NCBI GenBank assembly: GCA_002224055.1
Contig: AZLU01000043.1
Location: forward strand, 54,319 to 118,318
Length of the DNA: 64,000 nucleotides
Reading direction: 5' to 3'
From: Pezizomycotina sp. ARF18
Lineage: Eukaryota > Ascomycota
The notes beneath the pieces were generated by a model. That model saw nothing but the letters and a program-made list of their open reading frames with translations. It was not told the DNA's origin and ran no database searches. How positions within the stretch are numbered: position 1 is the stretch's first letter; every line of letters starts with the position of its first letter. Below are positions 1 to 11,947 of this stretch, one piece after another. A program made the translations under genes and the position numbers.

Positions 1-391
1 TTGCTGAAAATGTATTGATTTGCTTATGGACGACGAGGTGACGAGCTAGAGGCAGCTGAACGCTTCGTGTCTAGTTCCTTAGACTGAGGAAGCTCGTCGG
101 AGCTTATGACGACGTCGTCACAATCTCGTCGACCTCGTTTTGGGAAGATCGCGCATGTAAAGATCTCAAATGACGTGAAATCCGCTCAAAATTCGCGGAT
201 TGGGGTAACGAGCTCTACTCTTCCGTGGGGGAACCGTTCAGAACGTCATTTTCCAGCTTGGAAAGAGCTTTAGTATCCTTTCCCGTCAACGCAGGCGCCT
301 GTTTCGAGATTGCGGAACGTACGTACATCTGATGGAACGCGACAAAGTACGGAGGGATGAATATTTGCAGGAAAGTATGTACGCTTGGCAA

Positions 392-420
392 TTAGGGCTT
401 AGGGCTTAGGGCTAGGGTTG
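392..420 (+). repeat. TTAGGG-like interstitial repeat
   Basis: Three tandem copies of a 7-base TTAGGGC unit are followed by TAGGG. This resembles the common fungal telomere unit with an added C. It is too short and too irregular to be a chromosome end and is better read as an interstitial or subtelomeric remnant. Confidence 0.5.
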
Positions 421-1364
421 GTATGGCTCACCTGCTAAAAAACTTTGCCAAGCTGGAAGCGAATTTTTTTTCAATATTTTATTTTCACTTTGATCCCGAC
501 TTTGACGACGAACGCGGCATCGCTGCGTCCGTCCTGCACGTTCGTTCTACAGTACTCGTCAAGCATCTGCATCCTTTGTACTCGCTGCTGACGCGCACGA
601 AGACTGTTTGGAAACGCGGTGCGACGAAACGGCACAATACCATTTAAAGATTTCATCAATTAAATAATTTCAGATGCCAACGAAAAAAAAATTGCGCCAC
701 GTGCTTTCCACGTAGCGGCGGGTAGAAAAAAAAAAATCCATTTCTAAGTTCTAGAGAAAGTTACGACGAGAAACTCATGAGGAGGAGTATCTGCGAGACC
801 TCCGTCCCGCTCATCCCACGTCCTCCTCGTGCTTCGTCCTGCCCAGTTGCAGGGAGCCGTAGCATACAGTCACGGCAACACAGAGCGAGGCGCGATCCCA
901 CCGCGTAGACAATTCACAGTAAATTTTTTATAACGCTTGTTAGAAATGAATTTTTCGCCACGTGGGCGCCATGTGGTTGACTAGCGAACAAACAACACTT
1001 TGAATTTCTAAATTACTGGAGATAGAAGATCGTCCTCTGACTACTCGTGGGTCCTGAAGGCTTCGTGGGGAGTCTCTCGCTTCCTGCTACATTCACCTGC
1101 ATGGATCAGGCTGGTTATCCTAAGAAAGGTGATGAAAGAAAACGTACACGAAAAAACTGCGATCGAACATTCGAGCATAAGTATAGAAGTCTTTAATCAA
1201 CATGGTTGTGATTTTCCATCCGCGTGAAAACGTCTCGACCATCGCAACGATCCATTCACAGCCTTGAGGTAAAGGATGATGCCTTGAGCATCGACATATT
1301 AATCCTGGAGAGTGTCTTCATCGAATAGCTGCTTCCCATCAATATATGTCACTTTATATATCAA

Positions 1365-2205
1365 ATAAAAAATGACGTCACGCAGCGGACAAAAATTTCG
1401 CACCTGCAAGAGTTGTGAAAAAGTGGGACGGGCTGAAGATAACGAGCAGCCTTAAATTTCAAAATGCGGGGTAATTATTTTATATCGTGAAAAGTTTTTT
1501 ACTTGTTATATCGTCACCGAGTGTGAGATCATCCAGCGATGCCTCGCAGAGCCTAAAAGATTAAGAAGGCTCGTGAGCCGTGCCGGGCATAGAGCACGCG
1601 CGCGAATGCCTTTAGCTGCTGCGCGTTTTGCTGAGGCCCTCAGTTCTGTAGAGTATCATACGAATTGCGAAGCCATGATATAACAATTTTCATTTTTTTC
1701 CTATATATTGAAAAAAATGCACGATTTAATTCCTTAGAATGGTGTAAGGCTTCATGAGACGATCTCAGCGGCTTCGTGTCCTTTACAAGTGCTTTCCCTA
1801 GGCCGCCGCCTCGACATTGTCAAGTCGGAGAGAAATATCCATCGCCCCTTTTCCCCTCCACATAGTAAGGCAGAGCAACACATGACGTCATCATCATTAG
1901 CAATATCTTGATCTCCACTGTATAGAATCTGTAGCCATATTCCCTACATTGTATGGCCCGAGACTGCCATATTCAAGTAGATTTCACTCTGATCATCCCC
2001 GGTCGTAGCTGCATGTCAGCACGTCGATCGCTTTGTGAGTATCTGTATAGAAATATTTCAAATGACGTTCAAAAATAGAAATTAAAAAATCCGTACCTGC
2101 CAAGAGGTTCGGAAAAGTAGAGATAAGCGAAAAACTTAAACTTCCAAATGGGGGATAATTATTTTATATCGTAAAATTGTTTGTCGTCTCGTCATCAGCC
2201 GTATG
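1365..2205 (+). repeat. degenerate direct-repeat pair
   Basis: About 1365-1535 and about 2055-2205 align end to end with many substitutions. Shared landmarks, in the same order, are 'aaatgacgt', 'acctgc', 'taattattttatatcgt' and 'cgtca'. The spacer is about 520 bases. Neither copy codes for a recognisable protein, and no terminal inverted repeat was seen. It may be an old duplicated fragment of a mobile element. Confidence 0.55.
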
Positions 2206-2795
2206 ATCTTTCTAGCCCCGTTCCACAGTGCACAAAGATCAAGGAGGGACAAGAACCGTCTGGTGCATTGGCCTTCTAAATTGCTTTTGCTTCCCGCGAG
2301 GTTTTCTGGGGAGCGCGGCCCTATTTACCGTAGGATAAATTGCAATTTCGTCATGTGTGGACAATTTTCGCTTTATATAATCAAAAAGAACAGGGCTTTA
2401 TGAAAGAGCATGGCACACACAATGGGAATATTCCAGTAAAATTGTTGCTCCTTCAAGTTCTTACTGCCTTCTTCTAACCTTTCCGTCGTTCAGATCACCA
2501 TGCGCAAGAGAGCAGAAGCAATCGTCCCCTTTCCACGTTATACTGAAATGCAATATTTTACCAAAGGAGCAACCAAATGACGTCATCTATACACCCCGTT
2601 CCAGCTGTAGCTTCACCGTCGCAGTATTCAAGTACGTTTCGATCGATGCACCTCCGTCCACGCCCCACAAGAAGCTGCTACCTGAAAAGGACGTCCACCG
2701 TGAAAAAAAGTCCATGCTGCTGATCCTGATTCTCCATCATGAATTCATCTCCACGATGACGTCACGGCAAGGCCTTCATTAGCATGGAAATATGT

Positions 2796-3903
2796 CTGCC
2801 CTGATTTGCCAAGCGTGACTTGCGAATGCAATTTGCCAAGCGTGAAGACCAAAAAAATACATAAAATAAAATAAGGTTGGCGCAACTGTTCGATTAACTC
2901 CTGGAACGACTTAAACTAGCGAAAACTCGGGGACGGTACGATTCCGACGAAATGACTACCGTGGAGCGTTTCCATGCAAACACGCCGACGCTGCTGATGT
3001 TCGTTTCTCCTCTACAACCATATTGATATCACAAACAGAAATTGATATATTTGGAAAAGCTACAACGAAAATTTTTTTCATGACGACCTCGCGAGGAAAA
3101 GAAAAGTCTGCGTTTAGTGTGGGGATTGTGTGCCCTAATTTGCCAAGCGTGGCTGCAAGGTTAATTTTGCCAAGCGGAGTAGTATAAAAAGGGGAGGAAA
3201 AAATAATAAATAAAATAAGGTTGGGAGCAAATCCGGGGTAAGTGCTCGCTTAAATTAAACTACAAACCATGCCAGGACAATCTTGAGGAATAAATAAATA
3301 CATTGGATCGATTGCGTGAGGGATGGGTCCGTCTCGTCAATTGGAAGATCACGATGCACTTATTTGGCCCATTTTGTACTTGGTAAGGATCAAAACGACC
3401 TTCCGTGCTAGAGAATCAAGCTCTGGAATGAGAAAAGAAAACAAAAAAAAAAAAAAAAAATGAAGAAACGTTGAATTTTCTGGCGAAAAAATCTTGAACT
3501 CCATATTCAAATAACTTCTGCTATACTTTTCATTCGATACTGTCGCCGTGGCAAGGGGAAAACGACCTTAATATCACACGGCATTTACATATATGAAAAG
3601 CCTCCTTTGGTCTTGCATGCTTGTTCTGATGGATACTCGCGTTTCTGTGAACAATCTCCATACATATAATGACAGTGACAGCTCCTCCGTAGGTCCAGCA
3701 ATGCAAAAGAACTTGAACGTGTAATACTGCTGCTTTATCCGATCAAGCTTTATAATTTTTCACATCATCTTTCTTTCTTCTTGCTCCTCCTTCCTCGAAT
3801 CAAATTGAATTAAATGATAGCTTGGCAGTTTCTGCGGCGAAACAAAATTGGAAAAAATGAAAATAAAAATAGCAAACAAGGTTGGCGAGAATCCGGGGTA
3901 AAA
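2796..3903 (+). repeat. three-copy degenerate repeat
   Basis: Copies lie at about 2796-2895 and 3130-3240, with a partial third at about 3838-3903. The first two share the doubled word 'tttgccaagcg', then an A-rich stretch and 'aaataaggttgg'. The second and third share 'atccggggtaa'. No coding frame is evident. The nature of the repeat is unknown. Confidence 0.5.
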
Positions 3904-4772
3904 GTTAAAAAAAAAAAAAAAAAAAAAGGGATAATCCCAACTTCGCTAGGATTTGCCTCCTTCAGCTTCGACGGAGTTGTGGTCTGCAGAACCTGAACAC
4001 TTTTCTTATTCTGCTATAGGGACTATACTTTTTGTTGTGTGTTTCGCGACTGCTTCAAGCTGTTTACTGGGTAAAGGAAGAGGCCCAAAAATACATGCTT
4101 GACCACATTACCTACATTTTTGCACCGATTTACGGTGAATCTGCCGGCAAAGAATGATAGATAGATGGGTTTCTTTGGATGAAGAAAAAATTTTCCGATC
4201 GGGGGCAAGATAAAGATAGAACTATACTTCTGTTTAATTTAGTTACATGTCATGTTTATGAGCGGCGGTTGAAGCTATGCCTTTGCTATTGCCCCCTTCC
4301 ATCTTAATTGAACAAAGTCACCGGCAATGCTTGTTCCTGATTACAGTAGAGACAAAAAATGATTTGGATATCCTTCTAGGTTGAAATGTTGCTACAGATT
4401 TATGCTCCATCTGGTAAACCATTCCTTACAACAATAAGATTGAAAAAAGGTATATCAGATCGATACCTGGCTAAACAAGCGCCGGTAGCTTCCACTTCCA
4501 CCCTGTGCAATTCTTTTCTTCCCTTACTTTTTTTTACTGGATATTCTGAATTTTGAGAAGAAAGTTGCTTTTTCTTGATATTATTCCCGACGAAATCGTC
4601 CTTATTTTTAATAACAACTTCCGACGTCTTTTCTAGCTTCGTCTCCAGAACCATTTCCAATTCTCCTTCGCTAACCTCTTCATTTTATACGATAAAGCAG
4701 CATCGTCAATCAGAATCAGCAATTAGAAAGAAATCCTTTATCGGTATCCCAGCTTGAGCAATCGCCCCAAAA

Positions 4773-6699
4773 ATGCCGCAAATCCGCGTCGCCAAGTTTC
4801 GCCGCCCCCCAAAGCCTTCACCACCACCAATACAACGCCCCATCGTCACATCCCTCGTCACCTGTCCAACCTGCAATACCTGCGCCCACGATTATGACGA
4901 ATGCCCCCTTATCCCCGCAAGCCCACTACAAGGCGACCCTCCTCTTCAAATTTCGACTACTACACCCTCTCCGGCCCGCACGAATTCGAAGGCGTGGAAG
5001 GTTTCTCCAATCCGCACGCGGATAACCGTCCTCCAACTCCAGATATAAACCTCGTCGAGCTACGCGAGCGAGTACGCGTATCCCGTGAAGGGGTCGGCGC
5101 ACGAAGGGTTTACTGTACAAATTGCTGGGAAACGGACGAACATACGGCGGAGAACTGTAATAGAATGAGGATTAGCATTGCCGCGAGGGAGAATGTTAGG
5201 AGGGAGAGCGGGAGGTTGATGACGGATGCGTGGAGGGAAGAGTTGAAGAGAGCAGGGTACGGGACGAGTGGGAGGAGTGCGATGGAGGAGTTTGTGGAGA
5301 GGTATAACGCTATGGCGCCGAAATCGCGAGCTAGGGCGGAGAAGGAACGGAGGGAGACTGAGAAGGAGAAAATGAGAAGAGGAGGGATAGGATGCGAGAA
5401 AGCGGTGGAAAGACAATTTTTGAGGAGAAGAGGGTTGCTTTCCGACTCCCGCGAAGGCAGGGCGAGCTGTATGACTCCGAGATCGAGACGGAATCCCGCG
5501 GAGGAATTAAAAAGACGGGAACTTTGGAAAGGCGTGTCATCAGCACCCGCGCTTCACAAATGGCTATTGCCAAAACAACCATGGAGGAGCAGCGTCGCTC
5601 GGTTCGGTTCTCGGAAAAGACCAAGGGAAACAACGATTTCACGAATCTTGACAGGCCTCCAGCACGTCCTATCAGCGAAGGGGAACAGCTGTATGGGCAA
5701 ACTTGGCATGCCCACGAAAAACCTGCTGCGAACGATCCCCTCGTACTATTTTACGCCGCGCAGACCGTCATGCTGTCTCCACAGAAATGCTTAACAAGTT
5801 CGCTGTTCAAGATAATACCCACAAAGATAGCCGCAGCTTCCAACGGAGAACCCGAAAACAAGCTCCAAGGCTCCCGCAAATCAGGTCATCATCGATCTCA
5901 CGGATGAGCCGACTCGCTCAGCCCACCTTATAAGAAACTTGCATCGAATTCAAACCTTGCAGGACATCGGAATATAATACAAACTGGAGCCGTCGACAGA
6001 TCTCAGTGGGAGAAAAATCTTAGTAAGACCCTACGCGGTATTCAGGATCCTCGTCGTGCCGCGGCAGCGCAATCTCAAAGGACTTTTCATCAAAATACGG
6101 AAAAAACATTCCTGCCGACATTGCTCAAGCTACGACATCTAAACGTCAGCTTTAATCTCCAAAACAGCCACCACTAGCGGCGAAACACGCATCCGGTCCG
6201 GAATATCTCTTCCCAACCTCACCGGTTCTCCATACAACAACAAAAACTTCGAGACCGCCATTAAATCCATCACAGCCTCCCTCCGTCGCTTCCGCTCAGA
6301 AGTCCAACCGAAAGCAACAGAGCTGCGATCCGTCATGAAGCAAATCATGCACCTACTCACCGCCGACGCTTCCATCATAGACCGTATCCGCGCAGAGCTT
6401 GCGGAAACTTCAAGGGAAGAAATTACTTGTTTTATCCGCTCTAAATTGACCGCCGAGCCGCATTACGATGCGGGAATGGTCGAGATGACAAGGAGAAAGA
6501 AGCACTACGATCCGAGGCCGAGGGTTATGTGGGCAAACGTGGCGGATATGTGCGTTGCTGCTGAAGGAGGAACAGCGGCCGTGTGGTTGGGAGTGCGTTT
6601 GGTGGTGGTGGAGTTTGGATGGAGAAATTGAGGGTGTTATGGAGACGGTTGTTAGGGTTGAAACGGAGCTTCGTGCACTCGTGGAGAAACGAGATTAGG
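4773..6699 (+). CDS. NCW zinc-knuckle protein A (2 knuckles, SIM-like motif, helical C-terminus)
   Basis: The start is the ATG at 4773, preceded by an A-rich context. The first knuckle (about 4863) is a canonical CX2CX4HX4C. The second (about 5114) has the family form, C-T-N-C-W, then H, then C, with the tail reading RENVR and later W-x4-L and AGYG. An Arg/Glu-rich segment follows. Near 5882-5905 the peptide VIIDLTDE appears, a textbook-like SUMO-interaction motif. From about 6200 to the TAG at 6699 the protein is rich in predicted helix (IKSITASLRRFRSEV, IDRIRAELAET, and a final VETELRALVEKRD). A few frame changes interrupt the gene. No intron is certain. Function is inferred only: zinc knuckles usually bind RNA or single-stranded DNA. 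It lies head-to-tail with gene B. Confidence 0.7.
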
Positions 6700-7944
6700 C
6701 CCCCCATCCTTACATCGCAAGATGAACATATCACCCAGTGACATTCTTGGGGTTTCGAAAATATATTTCACATGGGTCTCTTTGATTTTCATTTTACTAT
6801 TATGCATTGTTTCACAGCCCTTTTTTTGAGCTGAGGTTTCAAGTTTTCAGTCGGCTATCCCGCAGGAACAGGAAAACAGAAGAGAATAAAAAAGGAAATT
6901 ACGCTGGAAATATCTTCCATTTTGATATTCTTCCTGCTTGAAGCTAAACTATAGCCTTTCGTTTTTGTGACATTATATTACTCATTTTATCAGTATGCAA
7001 GCGTTGATTAGCTTATTCTCTATATATTATATCCGAAATTCAATTCCGGCTAGAGACCGCGAAAAAATTTATCGTTTGGAATATCTATACACGTAGCATG
7101 TCAAAATATTTCATCCAATGACCGCTAACTTTGCCCCATTTCAGCGTCAACTTATCTCTAAGTCGCCAGTAATTCGTCTTCAAGTTGTTTTTAAATAGGT
7201 TTCTAGACTTTTTTTCGGGTGCTGAAGACTTGTTTCTTCTTGAATGGATGATCCGAAAATCCTTGGCTTCGAATTCAGCTTTTAGTTTTTTTTTTTTTTT
7301 TTTTTCTGCCTCATACTAGTATTTTGCTGCACCGATTTCCCCAACGCAAAATAACTCTCAGGGGAAAGGACTTTCTTCGCATACTTGAGCGACAAACAAA
7401 AAATAAAAAATATATCTATCTATCTTCAGAAAATTCAACTCGAACGACACCGCTCCGCTGCGACTTGAGCAGGCGCAAACACCATAAACCAAGGCAATAG
7501 CCACTGCGGTGAGGTTGTATTGTACTTCCACTGGGAAGCGTCCCTCTAAAGACTCTAATTCCTGTCTGCATGAAGATTTTTGAAGCTAACGTACGCATGT
7601 TATATTGTAGGCAATCCTCAATTGGGTATCTCTGGGATCGGACACTTTTTCAAAGAACATCCGGGCCTCCTCGAGGCTGAGAATTGAGTATTGGAAACAC
7701 GACCGGGAAAGTTTATGCTGGCGAGTTTGCTGGCTTGACATGAGAAAATTTGCTCCCCTTCACCGTAAATTCGCTACAACCTTTGCATTTTGTGTTTTCT
7801 TATCGTTTTTCGAGGGATTTCTTATTCAATTTCTTCAAGTATAAAAAGTTTCACAAGTGCCTGCGTGCTAAATCAATATTCTCGGCTTTCTTTGTACGAA
7901 AGGCATACTATCTCTGTCCTGGTTCTTATATTTTCATTTCTAAA
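6700..7944. other. intergenic A-B
   Basis: AT-rich spacer with a T run near 7288-7306. No RNA gene or repeat was recognised. The pyrimidine-rich stretch just before 7945 is likely the promoter and leader of gene B. Confidence 0.5.
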
Positions 7945-10365
7945 ATGCCGAGACTGGCATGCGATCACTGCGGCTCAGCCAGCACCTGGCGCCGCAGTGC
8001 AAGCGATGCCGCTCATGCAATGAATTCGGCCACATCTCCGGCGACTGTCCGCGAAACGGGGGTACCGGCTACTCCACCCTCGTCCATCAACAAGCCACTC
8101 AACTCCACAGGCACTCCAAAAAGGGCAACCACTATACTCTCCCCACCGTCCAAAAGCAGAGCCAGTACGATCTCCCCAGAGCTCAAAACGCATACGGGAA
8201 GTATGGCGATAATCAGCGGGCTCCGAGCTTGACGCTCGTGCACGAACAAACAGTTCAGAACTTCGGGCAGCCTCGTCCAGAGAGGCTCTGCTTCAACTGC
8301 TGGGAGTCCGATCGCCACGACGACTCTTGCTGCCCGCGTCCACGAGAAAGCATGGAGAAGAGGGATCAAATTAGGTACTCCAAGGGCATTCCCCAATTCG
8401 ACAGGTGGAATACGTTACTCGAACGCTGTGGCCTTGAACCTACGGAGGATACGGTTGGTTTCGGAATGCAAAGAAGAGCACGAAGGTTTCTGCTACGTAT
8501 GAGTCTACTTCTGTCTCGAAACAGCAATGTGGTGCTCCCCGTGAGCTCTTTCTCATGGATGATTCGACGACTTCTTCGGTTTCGAGTTTGCCTCCCGCGT
8601 CCTCTCAACCCAAAGAGATAAGACATGGTACTCGCAGACCGGGTCAATACCCTGGTACAGCTCATCAAACTCAATCGACTGTTCAATATCCATCTGCCGA
8701 ATATGAATCTCAACACGCTGAAGCGAAAAAAACCACCGAGCGCCCCAAAGTTCATTTTCAAGGGCTCAACCCAGACGGCAGTATGATCTCGCCACAGCCG
8801 CAGCAGCAGCGTCCTGACGATTTGATCCGGCTTAAAAGTGCACCAAACATGGCGACTAGGCGCGCCGAGGAAAAAGATCGTCACCGCCAAATGCTCTCGC
8901 AAGCCTTGCCGGCTGAATCCACTGCCCAAAATGATGGTTTCGAAGAGGAATATCAGAAACACCTGAAGCCGCCTGTTCCCCTTGTCATTCTTCCTGATGG
9001 TGTAGGACAGATTAGGTTGCCCGCCGATGTTGAAGCAGAAAGGGGGGAGCGTCGCAGGATTAGGAAGGAGAGGTCTGAAGGTAGCAAGACTCAAATTGTA
9101 GCTAAGCCCAACCCACTCGGGTCGACCTCCCAATCGGTATCCGCACGTGCTAGCGAAACTACTCAGAGTGTTGCTGGAAAGGCTACAGCAGGTTCCTCTG
9201 ACGCAATCAGTGTTCCGAGGAGGTCATCTACTTCCACTGTGACCAGCAGCTCCACCATGAAAGCAAACACAACTGCTGCTCCCGTTATCAACAACGCTAT
9301 CGCAATCGGCGAACTATCCGCCACGCCATCCGACAGCTGCGCTTCAATCGATATCACGACACCCTCGAAAGCTCCGCAGACAACGCAGGCGCTGCAGAAA
9401 CCCTCCAAACTCGGAACCACCCTAACCGACCTGGAAGCAGTCTTGAATAGGATCCTCGAAACCCAATCCAACCAGGCCGCCGAAATGCAAAACCTCTTTA
9501 GCTCCCGCGGAGGCGACGACGCATCCATCATCACCGCCTCGAAGAACTAGAATGCCGCAAAGACGAGCGCGACGAATTACTCGACAGCGTCGGCGAGCGC
9601 ATGGAGGAAATCGAAAAGCAACTGGAGACTCTTATATCTTCTAAATCTAAGTCGAGTGCGGAGAAATCTTTGAAGACGCGGAACGTCCCGAAGAGATCTA
9701 TAGCCGTATATTGAAGCTCGAAAATGCGTATAAATTAATACCTTCAATGCGTACTGTCGAATCACGCATTAAAGGTCTCGAGGACAAAATTCGCAACGAT
9801 CCGGCGGCGCACTACGATAATTCAAAAGCCCTCGGTGATGTGCGAAGCTTCGCGAACGACGTCAAATCCCGCCTCGGCGAAGTTGAAAACAGAGGGCTGC
9901 TAATAATGCGCAGACGAACGCGACCATAAGGAATATAATGAACCGGCTTGCGGATTTAGAGGACAATATTGCTACTACAACTCTCACTGGGAATAACGGT
10001 GCTAAAGGCGCGGTAGATGAGGATTTGCTACGCAGGATTGAAGATCTGGAGAAGCAGGCGGGAAATATTCTTTCGCCAAATATTATCATGGAGAGGTTCG
10101 ACGATATCGAGTCCACATCCAGGTTATCAAGAATTGGAAGACTGGAGCAGAAAATTCACTACAGCGAATCCAGAAAGATAACGTGACGAATAGGAAGGAG
10201 TCACTGGGCGATGCGTTAGCTCAGATCGTGGACCTCCAGTATGAAGTCCGTGAGGTTTTGAGGAGGCTCGGAATTATGGAGCGCCTCTGCAAGGAACTCG
10301 AGGACGAGGTCTTTCCTGACGGAGAAGGTACTGGTGAACAGCCGGAATATCAGCTTATTGAGTGA
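7945..10365 (+). CDS. NCW zinc-knuckle protein B (2 knuckles, Ser/Thr-rich linker, long coiled coil)
   Basis: The start is the ATG at 7945 (MPRLACDHC). The first knuckle (about 8007) is CRSCNEFGHISGDC, a canonical CX2CX4HX4C. The second (about 8289) is the family form C-F-N-C-W-x5-H with the tail MEKRDQIRYSKGIP, F-x2-W-x2-L and CGLEP. From about 8480 to 9550 one long open frame gives a Ser/Thr/Gln-rich, probably disordered linker (331 codons uninterrupted from 8555). From about 9550 to 10365 the protein is almost continuous heptad-like coiled coil (RMEEIEKQLETL, VESRIKGLEDKI, LLRRIEDLEKQ, VREVLRRLGIMERL). Several frame changes occur, mostly in the coiled-coil half. This is the clearest example of the family order: knuckles, linker, coiled coil. 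A multimeric nucleic-acid-binding role is inferred. Confidence 0.75.
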
Positions 10366-11707
10366 CTTTCGGGGACTCGGCTCTCGGACTCGCCCTCCAG
10401 TATTTCCCCAATCTTCAACAAAAGACGACGACGGCTGTGCCCATCCTTTTTTTCCTCGGGGATTATTTCCGCTGGGACACAAATATTTTTTTACTACGTG
10501 TTATCACCATTCCTTACTTTTTCAAACGGTTGCTATTATTTCAATAATTTTTCATTCCTCTTCCTTTTCTTTCTCTTATTCCTATACTATAATACCTTTT
10601 CCATGGGCGAAATATTATAACAGCGAATAATTCCTTTTGTACGTAAGAAATAATTTTTAGCAAGCTATAGCCAGATCAATCAAAGACGAATACACTTAAG
10701 GAAAGTATCTATCGTTAGAACTTGTCTTATTATGCGCTTCTTTATATAAGACAAGTTTTCAAAGATTTTATATTGCTCTATCTCTCTGTGTTACTTATTT
10801 CTCTCTATCTCTATCTCTCTCTTTACGCTCTGATTTTTTTAATTTTTTTTTTTCAAATCTGACGCTAAATTGTACAGGGGCAGAATATTTAGAAAGAACT
10901 TTTCCCATTAATACTACAATACTAACATTCTCGTATATATAATGCAATATCTCGAAGTCGTGCCCGCGTGACAGCTACTATTCTTAATTTTTTTTTTATT
11001 TTCTTTTCCCCCAGAACAATCCCGTATAAGATCCGAAGGCTTCCATTCGATACCTCTAACTAAATCACTCATCTGTACGTATTTTTGCCAGGTTACGTAG
11101 ACACAATTTATTATCTAGCCAGTCTTATATCATGATAGATTTTGCACATCAATCTCCCGTGAAAAAATTTTTTCTAGAAAAAGAAAGGCCGTCGAAGGAA
11201 GAACATGAAGGAAACCCCGATTAACTGGTCTTCTTGAGCTTAGGAGGTTTGTAGTTCGCTTATTAGTAGTAGAAACGCTTATCTCCGCGGGACAGACGAA
11301 AGCTTCTGAAGAACATTTCTGTGCCCGGTAAAATGCTCAAATCAATTGAACCTTCCCGCTTGGCAGGCTTCGAAAAACACCACGAAAGTGTGTGGCATCT
11401 TTCCTGCTGCGATATCTCCCTGGTCTCATTCGGCACACTGCACTGTAAGATCACTATATTTTTGTCTATTTGTTGTTTCATCCAACGGGATTTTCTATTT
11501 TATATAGTTTCATTGACTTTGGGGCTCGAAGCTCTACCCTTGTGCCAGAGGAATTCCGTCAAATGAAACAACAATCACAAAATATCCTTCTCTTTTCCGT
11601 TTTTTTTTTTTTTTTCATAAAGGGCCATTTTTGACTTCCGCCAAGATTTCGACAGTTCTGCGGTATTCGGAGCCAAGGACGATCATGAATATCACGTACA
11701 CAAACAT
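10366..11707. other. intergenic B to retroelement
   Basis: AT-rich, with CT-rich microsatellite-like sequence near 10775-10825 and T runs near 10840-10855 and 11598-11616. No gene is supported. A small minus/plus overlapping pair of frames at 11263-11566 lacks any family signal. Confidence 0.5.
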
Positions 11708-11712
11708 ATTTC

Positions 11713-11947
11713 TGTAGGATAAAGATTAAATTGTTAATTATATAAAGAATAAAACTATCTATCGAGAATATATCCTACCATTTATATAAAATAAATTTTA
11801 TAAAATAAATCTTTACGATATTAATATCTTTATATCGATATATACCGTTTATTATAAAGCTAGGCTAAGATTAATTAATATATAGCGCTATAGATAATTC
11901 TCGATATATTATATTATTTAATATTCTTTTACTACTTATATCTAATA
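11713..11947. repeat. left LTR of the large retroelement
   Basis: This 235-base terminal repeat matches 17090-17328 along its length once transitions are allowed. It begins TGTAGGATAAAG and ends ...CTAATA, where the right copy keeps CCAACA. The right copy retains more G and C, so it is less mutated. Confidence 0.85.

Larger units (their letters stand above)
1..4772. other. gene-poor left region with degenerate repeats
   Basis: No convincing gene is seen. The stretch holds a TTAGGG-like tract (about 392-420), four TGACGTCA palindromes (near 1373, 1883, 2579 and 2758), a degenerate direct-repeat pair (about 1365-1535 and 2055-2205), and a second repeat group (about 2796-2895, 3130-3240 and 3838-3903) sharing a 'gccaagcg' stretch and/or an 'aaggttgg...atccggggtaa' stretch. 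Long A runs lie near 3432-3450 and 3908-3926. A minus-strand Lys/Glu-rich frame at 4400-4660 (86 codons) is the only one that looks faintly protein-like and could be a small divergent gene, but it has no other support. Confidence 0.6.

Noticed and set aside
392-420. True telomere
   Set aside because: Only three irregular units, with unique sequence on both sides.
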